A stretch of 64,000 nt of DNA, taken from Sphagnum magellanicum (Eukaryota > Streptophyta > Sphagnopsida > Sphagnales > Sphagnaceae). The stretch covers positions 13,345,349-13,409,348 of the forward strand of contig CM038918.1 in the NCBI GenBank assembly GCA_021904315.1, read 5' to 3'. Shown piece by piece: positions 12,901-23,203 of the stretch. Below the pieces are notes generated by a model that saw only the letters and a program-made list of their open reading frames with translations, searched no databases and was not told the origin of the DNA. The position numbers and the translations under genes are program-made. The first letter of the stretch is position 1. Each line of letters starts with the position of its first letter.

Positions 12901-13717
12901 AAGAATTGTTTCAGTTTTAGATATAATTGAGTAACGTAGGAATGTGTGCTGTTTTTCATGGACAAGAGCTTTTGTGCTTGAGTCAGTATTGTCTGCTTTA
13001 TTTTTCAGTTTCTGGTTCAATAGCTGAAATCTAGAAACTCGACGGGACTACTACAGTGGCCAAGGGGACCTCAAATTGTGAGGGTGAAGGTGTTCAGTAG
13101 TCAATGTTCTCTTATTCTGGCATTTCTCTCAGGTTTTGTTGCCCAATCTGTTCCAAGTCCATTTGTGACATGACAAGCATCTGGAGGCATCTTGATCAAG
13201 AAATTGCTGCAACTCCGATGCCTGAGCCATACCAGAACAAGCTGGTAAGTATGTGAATCTCTTTCCACATGACAATTTCATGTGTCAGTCCACACTTGTG
13301 ATTGGAACTTTCACAGGCAAACACTTTTTGTTTTATGGTGCATTGCATGGTATGAGTTTCTGGCAATATCAGTAGCATATGGAGTTTTATCACTCTGCCA
13401 TCAAGGTAAGTGAAGTAAAGAGGCAAGAATTAAGTGTAATTGCATGTTTTCTCTGGCTCAGCCTAGAGACTTTGTTTCATCTTCTTTCAATTTAATTTTG
13501 GAACAAGGATGATTAGGTGGCTCAAAATTGCAGTGAGCTTGACATATTGATCATTGAGTAAACAAATGTGAAATACTGCATGCAGGTATGGATTCTGTGT
13601 AATGACTGTGGGTCCACAAATGAAGTCTTCTACCATGTGATTGCACACAAGTGCGCAGGTTGTCACTCTTACAACACCAGACTCGTTAGGGGCTCTCCCA
13701 GTCCAACATTTACCTGA
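9977..13717 (+). CDS. CHY zinc-finger and RING E3 ubiquitin ligase (RCHY1/MIEL1-like), ten exons
   Basis: Exons by splice consensus and phase: 9977-10135, 10323-10426, 10647-10734, 10939-10998, 11342-11452, 11739-11823, 12045-12127, 12698-12789, 13133-13244, 13586-13717 (TGA). They sum to 1026 bases, 341 residues; an in-frame ATG at 9998 would give 334. Domains in order: an acidic Glu/Gln-rich N-terminus; a CHY zinc finger starting [17 protein letters not shown]; a CTCHY segment ([14 protein letters not shown]); a C3H2C3 RING finger (CPVCFEYLF, then [11 protein letters not shown], then CCPICSKSI); and a C-terminal zinc ribbon (CNDCG, then [10 protein letters not shown]). Members are ubiquitin ligases; Arabidopsis MIEL1 targets MYB30 (recalled). 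All metal ligands that I can check are present and every junction keeps phase, so the gene looks functional. Its N-terminus is longer than in MIEL1 (about 290 residues). Confidence 0.93.
12290..12400 (+). repeat. dispersed short repeat, copy 1 (intronic)
   Basis: Contains agtcagtgtggagtaatggc, gtgccattcatgatga and ttgtgagtgacactcat. It matches parts of 20780-20885 on the same strand and 15130-15225 on the opposite strand. It lies in the seventh intron of the CHY-RING gene and is probably an old non-autonomous transposon family. Confidence 0.55.
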
Positions 13718-15245
13718 TTCATGCAGCCATCAGTGAATGTTTCCTACATACATTCTGCTGCCTTTACCAGGTGGGAGTTCATTGTGGTTCTATGGAGAGA
13801 AGTTATGCAGCCTTTCACATTATAGGATCTATGTTGAAGGATCCAAAATGCTGAGGGTTAAGTCCCAGCATTAGTAAGAGGTCAAATTCTTCATTATCCT
13901 GCCTTAATATGCAGAAACCTTCCAAATGAAATTTCTTGTAGGTTAAGAAGGTATGCTGCCTGCAGAGTCATTCATTACATTCTTTGAATAGAATTAAGAC
14001 CCATCAGTAAGAAGTGAATTGGATGGGTTTTGCATTGAAGATTGCTAACTTTTAGGGCATAATGCTGTCTTCTGAGGGAGTAATTTAGACCAATGATTGA
14101 CTATGAATCAACAATTTTCAGGCATTTTGCTCCTGTTTTAGATGCATGTGTCTTTTTGGGTATGCTAAAAGGTCAATTGTGTTAGTTGCTCTAACTACCA
14201 ACAGCTGAAGGTTTAAGGTCATTGCTTTACATTGGGAACTAGGTTGGTAGGTTAACTGGTCCAATCAAATCTGTCCATGCAGCAGGATATGCAGAACATC
14301 ACTTTTTGTTCTGCACAGGAGTTCAAGGGGGTTTGCATAACAGCCTGCAGTTCTGCTGATTTTGGTGCTCACCAGTGTTTGGCAGGTATTTGATTTTATT
14401 CATAACTGTTGGTTCTGGTTTATTAGAAAATTTTGGTTCTGGTTTAGATGCTGGAACTGGTTCTTTGATTTTTGAGAGCTGTGGGATCCAGATTAAAGAA
14501 TCATCCTCAGAACCAGTAGGTTTTCTATCCCATTTGTAATACCTGCTAAACATTTATGCTCACAGGCTTTTGTCCCTTGTTCTCTCCTGTGATGATCATT
14601 ATGTGAAACAGCTGAACAAAGTCCATGATTGATGCTCAATGTCCATGGCATTATTACATGTCAAATTACAATGTTGGAACTTGATACCTAGTAGAGAATA
14701 TGCCTGTGTTAAAATTTTCTATATCTACACAGCAATTGATCTCTACAGTGAACTAGTGGGTGCTGGTTCACTCTAAGCACCAATACCTGCTAGCAAAATA
14801 ACTCATGGCTGGGGGAAACTTACCTAAATCTTCTTTGATTTGCAAACCTAGTAACAAATTTAGCATATTTGTAGTCCAAAGAATGCAGGAATCTACAAAA
14901 TAGAGGAACACATTCTATTCTACAGCAAAGCATATAGTAGTATAATCTCAACCCCAGCTACCTCTGGAAAATCTTAGTTTGTGGATGTGCTTGATGCTCT
15001 ATCATGTTCTCCAGTAACTACGACTTCCATTGTAGTCCAATTACATGCATATGAGTTTCCAAAGAAAACTCTGCAGCAACACTTTGTGCACTCTTGCCAT
15101 CTTGTTCAGTTCCAGTAAACTGAAACCTAACACAACAAGCATGAGTGCACATCGTAATCTGATGAGTGTCACTCACAATGTGTGAGACCCATCACCTTGT
15201 GATGGCCATGACTCCATGAGAATATCAAACTAAATGTACAAAGGC
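13718..15245. other. region between two convergent genes
   Basis: Contains the 3' UTR of the CHY-RING gene and, on the other strand, the 3' UTR of the ET-family gene. It includes a small GGTTCTGG-rich patch (14405-14465) and one copy of a dispersed repeat (15130-15225). No further gene is visible. Confidence 0.6.
15130..15225 (-). repeat. dispersed short repeat, copy 2
   Basis: Read on the minus strand it contains ggagtcatggccatcac and ttgtgagtgacactcat, as in the copy at 12290-12400, including a 17-bp identical core. Confidence 0.5.
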
Positions 15246-18200
15246 CTACACTGAGACATGTTTGCTCTGTTGGGTGTAATGCCTTGTAATATGCATCCCT
15301 TTATGCAGGAGGCACCGCTTCCTGTTTTTGATTGGAGCCACTGAGCAAGGGTAGCCATCAGATAGAATCACTCCACAATGTTCACTTCTCACTACATCTG
15401 GCAGCTTGGAACCAACTGTTTTTTTGTCCTTCAGTCTCTGGCTTTCCAACTCCATTCTGTGCTTATCTGAAAGTTCACTATTTCTTCCTCCATCTCCAAT
15501 CACATTGGCATTTGTCTGTGCAATATCCTCAAACTTCATCCATGTATTAAATGAGAGGCTCCTTCGGCACCTCCTCTCACTTAATGGAAGCTGTTTACTC
15601 ATGCCTGACAAAGAAGGCAGACACCTCCTCTCACTTAGTGGAAGCTGTTTACTCATGCCTGACAAAGAAGGCAGACAAAAGGAGCGAGCTGGTAGACAAA
15701 CTTGGTCAATTGTTAGGACTTCCTTCTGCTTCAGACTGATACTTGGAATCTGCCGAACAGATTGGTGTGTCCCCTTCAATGTGGATTTCCTATTGGGATT
15801 ACATTTTACCCTCATCCCTTTGTGCATAAGACAGCGCTTTCGTCCTTTGCTTGGAAGAGCAGAACAGGGGAGGCCACTATCGGTGATCACTCCACAGTGT
15901 CCACCAATGTCCAGCTTTGTAAACTCAGCAGTTTTACCTCCAACAGCAGCTAACAATTGTGGACGAGTCTTCAGCAGAAAACAAAAGTTACCCAGCTTGT
16001 TGAATTTTGACCAGGAGTTGGTATCCTGTGGTTTCTGTACTGCAACTGTGATGCCCACCCTCTTGGTACCAAAAAGGACCCACCTTTTTCGACTCGACTT
16101 CTGGCTGCAAGAGCTGGAGTCCTCCACAGGGCACCCCATGAAAAGCTTGGCCAGAATGTCCTCAGAGCGGCGGGAGCCATTCCCACCCTTGTTCCAAGCA
16201 TAGTCAAAGACAGCCAGCAGCTCTGCCTCCACTTGCACAGCTACTGCCTTGCTATCTGTCTGTGATCCCAAATCCACACATCTAGTGAATTATCTATCCA
16301 CATATGAATCGGCAAACTACTTACATCTTGCAAACCCTAAGCCTAGCTGATACAGGGATGAAAACAAGTACTGAGATCTGGCACACCCTTTGGATCAACA
16401 GTATTTTCACTCTTCATGTTTGGCTGGTTCTGTCTCCACCAGTCAGATGTCAAATTGCAAGAATTGGTTGCTTACCGCTGCCCATCGGAAAGCAATTGAA
16501 CTGCCAAGGGCAAAGACCTCTGAAAAGAGGTTGGGACCTTGAGGCAACCCTCTTCTTTTGTTCTTCAAGGCCAAAGAATTGTCTGCTCTCCAGTCACCAG
16601 CATGGCTTAGCACCCTGGATTCCAGGTCACTACTCTGTGTCTCATTCTTTATCAGTGACAATCCTGATGATCTGCCAGGCACCAAACAAACCATTTATAT
16701 GAGTAACAACATGACACTTTGTCACAATGTACACCCATTAACAACAACAGTTTGATGTTTTCTTGCGTTTGTTCATAGTATCACAACGCCAACAACTGAT
16801 GCCAAGGATCAAGATCAATTAGAAATCCAATCAGAAGCTGGGTAGCTAGTGGAAAGGAAAATGTAGAAACTGGGATATAGCAGACTCAGCTTTCTGAAAT
16901 TATTCACTGGACCTAGCTTAAGAGATTGAACACTCCCTTGGGTATAATCTTTGTTCACAGTCCATCTTAGAAGGCATTTGACAAGTGTACAGCGAGTAAC
17001 AGATCCTCTCCCAGGTATGCTAAAACTAAGTGAATAGCTACCACAGCAAGCCTTGATCTCTGAAAGAATCCTAAAGCCTGTCTGTTTCTCTGTGTGTTTC
17101 TGGATGGTCATCATGAACACAGTGTGAAGCAAACTTTCAGTGTCTCCTGACCCACATAAGTTATGCTGTTTCTTCACTGCCTCACAGCTACTGGCCATCT
17201 CAGAGGTACAAACCTTCTGGGATCCAGGGCAACTTGGCTGACCAATCCTTCCGCCAAAGACTGTGATATGTTTTCAGATTAAGGTGCTAACCCATGATGA
17301 AAGACTGTCTTGATCAAATGTAGGGTTTAAGTAGAAGTGACTTACATGGGAGTTTCAAGGTGAGCACCTGCCTGCCCATATCTCTGAAGCCTTTGGCGAA
17401 TGTTTTCAGCCTGGCCTACATAGCATGTGATCACATCTTGATGCCGCAGATGGCGTGACTGTGTCCGACTGTGCTGTGTAGGCAGCCATGCAGGCACTGT
17501 CACTCCAAGCTCATAAACACCAGGCCCAAAATAATCAATAGGTAAATTGTGAATTTGATATCTGCCTATGCCTTCTGTTCCTGCTGCATGCTCCTTCCAG
17601 TCTGATGGACCTATGAGTATCTGCATCTCAACCCATGTAATGAATTAGACTTCATGTTGTAACAGCAATAGTAGTTACAAATCAAATAACAAAACACTTA
17701 ACTGACAGTGCAAATAGAGAAATAAAAAGAAAAAAAGAGGATTGGATTTATTGGAGCTGGTTCCCCATTCATGAGCAGCAATTTAATAAGCATAGATCCA
17801 CATCTGGTCAAAATTCTGCAATCATCCACAAATCTACTCTGCAAATCTATATGTTACACCACTATTAAGCATTGAGCTCGATCACAAGGAGAGACCAAAA
17901 GAATGAAAGGAATGAAAGATTTGATAGAACTTCAGAGCCTTCAGGTATCCCAGAAAATCTGAAGGGAATATATGATCTAGGCAAACAAGTCAGCCAGCCA
18001 GCCTGAATCTCGTGAGGAAAAATAACTGAAGACTCAGCTAAGTCAGATCAGAAGAATTCAGAAGAGAGAGAGAGAGAGAGAGAGCAGAAAAAGAAGAGGA
18101 TGAAGAAGAAAGAAAGAAAGAAACAACCTGTAGTGGAAGAGAGAGAGAGAGAGAGAAAGCAAGGCTGCAAAGAGCTTGGCTTTACCTTCCAGCTGGAGAA

Positions 18201-18386
18201 CAATCTATCATGTTTCACATAATGGCAATCTTCTCTTCTCAGGCGTCGCTGCTGCTTCAAAGCCAACTGCCCTCCTACAGCAACTTCCGTCTCCTGCTCT
18301 CGGCTGCCGCTTGGCTCAACTACTGCGACTGTGGTGGCACTACTACTACTCCTTCTACTGGAGTTCGTTGGTGGCAATCTCCCCAT
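15246..18386 (-). CDS. EFFECTOR OF TRANSCRIPTION (ET) family protein, GIY-YIG plus two ET cysteine repeats
   Basis: A four-exon minus-strand gene. Exon 1, 18386-18186, starts ATG and ends before gtaaag; it encodes LRREDCHYVKHDRLFSSWK. Exon 2, 17620-17346, continues ILIGPSDWKEH and holds the GIY-YIG domain (FGPGVYELG, then CYVGQAENIRQRLQRYG). Exon 3 ends at 16476 and encodes NLFSEVFALGSSIAFRWAA; its acceptor between about 16630 and 16560 is uncertain. Exon 4, about 16259-15246, holds AVFDYAWNKGGNGSRRSEDI and two ET repeats (CGVITDSGLPC, then RCLMHKG; CGVILSDGYPC, then RCLLHKG). The total is near 530 residues. Arabidopsis ET proteins are nuclear regulators linked to gibberellin responses, and ET2 has been reported to nick DNA (recalled). 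A 54-bp tandem duplication adds 18 residues between the two repeats. The gene looks intact. Confidence 0.88.
15568..15675 (-). repeat. 54-bp in-frame tandem duplication inside the ET gene
   Basis: Two almost identical 54-bp copies (15568-15621, 15622-15675) encode SGMSKQLPLSERRCLPSL-type units between the two ET cysteine repeats. Near-identity points to a recent duplication, or to collapse-prone sequence. Confidence 0.92.
18050..18160. repeat. GA-rich tracts in the first intron of the ET gene
   Basis: Two (GA)n runs (about 18064-18083 and 18140-18157) separated by AAG/GAA-rich sequence. They sit in the intron after exon 1 of the minus-strand ET gene; GA/TC tracts near plant starts are common. 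Confidence 0.8.
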
Positions 18387-18750
18387 GATTCCTCCTGTTC
18401 ATGAGCTTGCTCATCACCAGCAGCAGACAGCATCTCTTTGGTGAAACCCATCGATTCTCCTGCTGCCATCATGCAACCTGGAGCGCCAAACCCTACTTGC
18501 TGCGTTTGCTTTGGAATACAGACTTCTACCATGATTGCAAACCGACCCGGTTCGTACCTGATCGCACGGAACCGACCAACCCATCCTTGCCGGTGCCGAG
18601 CCTTTTCCCAGTCTCTAGCTGGAACAGTAGTGTTCTTCTAGCTAACTGTACCTGATGAGGTCCTTCCCAGGATGCAGATCTTTGTTCCTAGTTCAGAGCA
18701 AGATTGGCAACATTCGGCGGTTTTGTTCAGGAATAAAGCTTGAGAGCACA
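18387..18750. promoter_or_regulatory. divergent upstream region between ET gene and NDUFV1 pseudogene
   Basis: The ET gene is read leftwards from 18386 and the NDUFV1 copy rightwards from about 18751, so this 364-bp GC-richer stretch must hold the ET promoter or 5' UTR and what remains of the pseudogene's 5' end. No core promoter element was assigned. Confidence 0.4.
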
Positions 18751-20290
18751 ATGAGTGCAATGTGGAGGAGCTTCGGAAGCGCTGCGAGGAAGGCTGCAGT
18801 TTGTCTGAATGGCAGGAGTGGCTATGGCAGAGCAGCGATAAGTGAAGCTGCTACATCGGGGAGTGGGACAACGGTTTCTGATCCTCCTCCTCCTCCCCCA
18901 CCAGCTGAAAAATCCCACTTCGGAGGACTGAAAGTCGAGGACAGCATATGGCGAGAGCTCTCTTCCCATCTTTCAACCCTATCTTCTCTTGATGGCTTTT
19001 GCTTCTTCTTCTGTTTTCATCACCAAGCACATTGCCAGATTCTCCAGATTGCAAATTCTCCGTTCCCCAGATTGCCATTCCTTTCTCAACCGAGTGCATT
19101 TTGTTCAAGCTTTGGTTTGAGTGAATTGTCTTTGTGTCTGTCTGCAACAGGCTTACTTGGAAAGAATGCTTGTGGTTCAGGCTATGCTTTTGATGTTCAC
19201 ATCCACGGATGTGATGGAGCGTGGGGGCATACATCTGTGTAGAGGAGACAGCACTGCTGAAGAGTCTTGAGGGGAAGCAAGGCAAGCCGCAGTTGAAGCC
19301 TCCCTTTCCTGCAAATGCTGGTCTTTATGGATGCCCAACAACAGTCACCGATGTCAAATTGGTTGCTGTTGCACCTACAATTCTCTGAAGGGGACCTGAG
19401 TGGTTTGCAAGGTTTGGCCACAAGAACAACTCAGGTACCAAACTGTTCTGTGTGTCTGGACATGTGAACAAGTGGTGCATGGTGGAAGAGGAGATGAGCA
19501 TTCTTTTGAAGGAGCTCATTGAGCGACATTGTGGTGGGGTGAGAGGCGGTTGGGACAACCTGTTGGCCATCGTTCCTGGAGGATCCTTGGTGCCCCTTCT
19601 TCCCCAAAGCATCTGTGATGATGTTCTTATGGACTTTGATGCATTGAAGGCTGTCCAGTCAGGCAAGTTTCATTTACTTGATGGTTCACTTTTTTCTGGA
19701 TGCAGTCAACCATTGAGTTTCTGGTACAGGGGGACTACAGAGCAAGCCCTTTGATGTTTGTTCATGTCTTGGATTGGTGGCAGTTATAGTGAAGGACAAG
19801 TCAAGAGATGTTGTGGATGCGATTGCATGACTTTCCTAGTTTTATAAGCATGAGAGTTGTAGGCGATGTACACCATGTCAAGAGGGAGCCCCTTGGTTAT
19901 GGCACATGATGGAGAGGCGTAAGGTTGGGAGTTCACATCTTGAAGAAATTGACATGCTGCAAGTAAGATATTGGGATGACAATTGTGTTTTCTTTGTCTG
20001 TGCTGCTGACTAACGGAATGCATCACATACACACAATAAGGCTCTGCAAAGTTGGTGGCTGGGAATTCCATTGCTTGTCATTCAAATGGCTGCAGCAGGA
20101 ATGTGCAGTGGAGTAAATAAATATGAGCCAAGTGTTGAATGGTTGGCTGTCTCTTGTCACAGGAGGTTCTGAAACAGATTGTGCGACACACCATTTGTGC
20201 TTTGTGGGATGCTGCTGCATGGCCTGTGCAAGGTTTGATAAGGCATTTCTGGCCTGAGCTTGGGTCCTGCATTTTGGAGGGAGCAGAGCT
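18751..20290 (+). pseudogene. internally deleted copy of the complex I 51-kDa subunit gene (NDUFV1)
   Basis: The first part encodes a mitochondrial-type N-terminus with DPPPPPPPAEKSHFGGLK, as in plant NDUFV1. The sequence then leaves the protein and resumes at about 19151, after an intron-like ctgtctgcaacag, with GLLGKNACGSGYAF. It continues to [51 protein letters not shown] and [15 protein letters not shown], and ends near 20270 with [14 protein letters not shown]. The middle third (FMN/NADH-binding half) is missing. A frameshift near 19225 (GAGAYICGEE region), a TGA near 19385 in place of an Arg codon, and further frame losses after 19750 kill it. Intron ends remain (gcaagt to tacag about 19665-19729; gtaaga to cacag about 19961-20161), so it is a DNA-level duplicate, not a retrocopy. 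The functional gene normally serves NADH oxidation in the mitochondrial matrix. Confidence 0.88.
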
Positions 20291-20299
20291 CAGGGGCTG

Positions 20300-21685
20300 A
20301 CAGTGGCAACTGGGTGAGAGATATTGATGACTTCAAAAATTCAAGAAAGTATTACTGGTTTTTTTTGTGCCACCTGAGAAGTAAGTGTTTAACAGACCAT
20401 TGTTTTAGAAGGGGAAATTGTTTGCAGCTCAATTAGGCACAAGGATGATACTTCAAGTACGATGCTTGTTGTCAGGACTAAAGCTCTGCCTGCAGAGATT
20501 GTGAAATTGACGTTCCAGTCATGGTTCATACAGCAATTAGTGGTGATAACCATGATAACTAACTAGCATTGTACACACCTGTGAATAGAGATTGTACTTT
20601 TATTGTCAGTATTCATCGTTTGTGCATGTGATAAGTAACAGTAGAGTGTTAGCTAACATCACGCTGAGTCTTTCCATTGCATCTGAAAATGCAGCAGAAA
20701 CTTAAGGACACAGAGGTTTTTGTATATGGCTTTGCCCAAAATTTTGAGTGAATGATTATAAACATATCAACACTCACTATTGGGAGCTCATGAAGTCAGT
20801 GGGGGGTCATGGCATCTCATCAATGCCATTCATGATGAAGGTTATTGTCTCACATTTGCTGAGCAACAGTTATAGGGGTTATTACTTCACTCATTGTCGT
20901 GTTAATCTTCAAAGTGTTGTTTTGGAGTTTTCTTTGCAAATCTCATACATGTGATAAGAAACATTGGAGAGGTCTGAGAACTGCAGCATGATATCCAGCA
21001 TTTGACATGTCAGCATTTGTACTTTGATCATATTTCAATTGCCTTGTTTTCTCATTGAATGAAAAGGACGACCTGCTCTTGAGGTCCTCTAGCTGGTTAC
21101 TATGCCAAGCAACAGATGAAGCTCAGACTTAACTTTGTTTGCCGCTTTATTCTTTTGATATCTTAGTGCTGTCAGCTGTTTTTCCTTCGACATCAACACA
21201 GGGACTCAGATCACGCGCAACAGAATTGAGAAGAAAAAGAAGGATGAGAGTGTATACTTTCCTAATTCTGTCCTGTTAAATAGCTTTGGGTTTTGTGGCT
21301 CAAAATTACAGAGTGTCCACTCTTTGTGGTTGTGTCTTCCAGAAGATACACAGTGGGTTTGCACATCCAGCTTGTTGCAGAGAGTAGTAGGACTTGGTAA
21401 AGAGATATTTTTCCATGTGAATTTCTTCTAAGGACATTTATGTCACTGGAGCCTTTGGTTTTTGGGGGTGCATGAGTCAGGCAATTCTTAACACTGCACC
21501 ACCTATGCGAAACATAGAGAATGAAATAGTTAGTAATCAATCCTCAAGGAAGTTAAGTGCATTGAGCTCAATCAAGGAGTAAAACATATTGAAGGTAGGC
21601 AGAAACAAAAGGGCAACACAAGCGAATGAATTGTACTCACAAACTATCTATCTGAAAAGAGTTGCAAGGTTTAGGGTTTAGATGA
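20300..21685. other. intergenic DNA
   Basis: No gene is recognised. The stretch holds a dispersed repeat copy (20780-20885) and, near the right side, the 3' UTR of the minus-strand GT47 gene. Confidence 0.55.
20780..20885 (+). repeat. dispersed short repeat, copy 3
   Basis: Shares agtcagtggggggtcatggc and atgccattcatgatgaaggt with the copy at 12290-12400, in the same order and spacing. Confidence 0.55.
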
Positions 21686-23203
21686 TCATCCTCTAGTTTG
21701 TTGATCGACCTGTACTTGTCTGAATGTGTCAAGTAGGTTTTGTAGAGTGATGTTGAATGCATCTCTGGTCTTGAGGTTAGATCCAGGTTTACTGTACAGG
21801 ATGTTTGGTAGAAACCCATTGATGGTTTGCTGCATGGAAGCTATAGTGGACAAGGGAATACGCCTGAGCTCACGAATGACATTGACAGTGCCATTGAAAA
21901 CGGCCCTGGCATCCAAGAAAACAGAGTAGCTGCTGCCGTTGTGAGGAAGATGCCACATGTATTGTCTGTAAGCTGTGTAGTTACTGAAGAACACGGGTAT
22001 GCTGCCGGCAATCAAGCAATCAAAGACGCCTTTACGTGTGGCACTGTCACCTCGGGGTTGCAAGCAAAACACAGACTTGAGAAAGGCTTGGGTAAGAAGG
22101 TGCGGGCTTCTCTCACAGTCGACGACTTTGCAGCTGAGAAGAGAGCAGTAGCGAGGAGAATCGGAACACTGGGTTATCAGCTGCCTTCGTAAGGAACTGA
22201 CAAGAATCATATCAGGAGCTTTACTACGAGGAGCACCTACGAAAACAACGAGGACATCTCGTCTCGTGCTCAACACTGCTCTTTGCCATGCGACAATCTG
22301 ATCATCCGAGTAAGGATGGAAGGAAGTTGGATACGGGACTGCTCTCTGATCCTGACTGTAGTAAGCTCGCTCTATGGAGATTTTGGTCACATTCTGTAAC
22401 TCTGTGAGTTTACTGAGCGAGTTCCCCCACCCGTCTGCTGCAAACTCTCCTTTGGTGTAGTCCCTGATAATTCTGCCGAACAGCAACACATGATTGTGAC
22501 CACCTGTGCGCAGCCAGTGTCGACTGCTTTGCAACCACCCAATCAACCTCTGGCTGGCCCGATCTTTCTCCAAGCTAGACTTGTTATACAGCTTGAGAGT
22601 AAGGTCCAAAGCACTGTAGAATGGGATGTAACTGAAGACCGCCTTGTCGGGATCATGAGTGAGACAAGGGTATTCTTTCAATCTCTGGTGGTAATAAACG
22701 TCCAGCGTGAATTGGTGTGTTTTGTACCAGGCGTCGCGAGGGAGCAAGATGTTGGAGAAAGAAGAAGAATCGTTGGAGGAGACAAGATCAATGACTAGTG
22801 GCTCGCCCAGTCCATTGTTCGTCAGAGCTCCGCATATGTGCACCCAAGGAGGATCCACACGACAATCGTCCACAAACTTCTGATTGAAAGCTGGCGGGAG
22901 ATCGTAGAGGTAGACGTATTTACCCGCACATGAGATTTCCCTAGTGTCTTCTTGACGTGTGGTGATCGTCTCTTTGGGCATCAGCTGCTGGCCAGTCATG
23001 TCTCCTGCAAATCCTCCGCTAGTGGGACCGAACACACGCACAGATGATCTCGGACATTGGAACACAACATCTTGCAGGAGACCCACCAGGCCATACACGC
23101 CTACAAACACACACATCACCACCACAACAAGGCCCGACACCGTCCATCCTGCAGGCTGATGAGGAGACTTGGGTATCCGCTGATGATCCCCCGTTGTTGA
23201 CAT
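21686..23203 (-). CDS. GT47 exostosin-family glycosyltransferase, MUR3-like xyloglucan galactosyltransferase
   Basis: A single-exon gene of 505 residues, a usual length for the family. Residues about 20-42 form one membrane segment (SGLVVVVMCVFVGVYGLVGL) after a short cytosolic tail, giving a type II Golgi protein. The lumenal part has the family landmarks in order: YVYLYDLPPAFNQKF; WVHICGALTNNGLG; HQFTLDVYYHQRLKEYPCLT; FSYIPFYSALDL; GWLQSSRHWLRTGGHNHVL; VFVGAPR; and the donor-site region FCLQPRGDSATRKGVFD, then AGSIPVFFSNYTAYRQYMWH. Seven N-x-S/T sequons are visible. MUR3 adds galactose to xylose side chains of xyloglucan; related GT47A members use other sugars, so the acceptor and sugar are inference. 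The first ATG has no in-frame rival upstream. No damage is seen. Confidence 0.92.
   Translation of the reverse strand: MSTTGDHQRIPKSPHQPAGWTVSGLVVVVMCVFVGVYGLVGLLQDVVFQCPRSSVRVFGPTSGGFAGDMTGQQLMPKETITTRQEDTREISCAGKYVYLYDLPPAFNQKFVDDCRVDPPWVHICGALTNNGLGEPLVIDLVSSNDSSSFSNILLPRDAWYKTHQFTLDVYYHQRLKEYPCLTHDPDKAVFSYIPFYSALDLTLKLYNKSSLEKDRASQRLIGWLQSSRHWLRTGGHNHVLLFGRIIRDYTKGEFAADGWGNSLSKLTELQNVTKISIERAYYSQDQRAVPYPTSFHPYSDDQIVAWQRAVLSTRRDVLVVFVGAPRSKAPDMILVSSLRRQLITQCSDSPRYCSLLSCKVVDCERSPHLLTQAFLKSVFCLQPRGDSATRKGVFDCLIAGSIPVFFSNYTAYRQYMWHLPHNGSSYSVFLDARAVFNGTVNVIRELRRIPLSTIASMQQTINGFLPNILYSKPGSNLKTRDAFNITLQNLLDTFRQVQVDQQTRG

Noticed and set aside
18751-20290. a functional short NDUFV1 variant
   Set aside because: The cofactor-binding middle is missing and the remaining exons carry a stop and frameshifts, so a functional protein is not supported.
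21726-22798. plus-strand frames of 67-121 codons
   Set aside because: They are shadows of the minus-strand GT47 gene, which has full family motifs.
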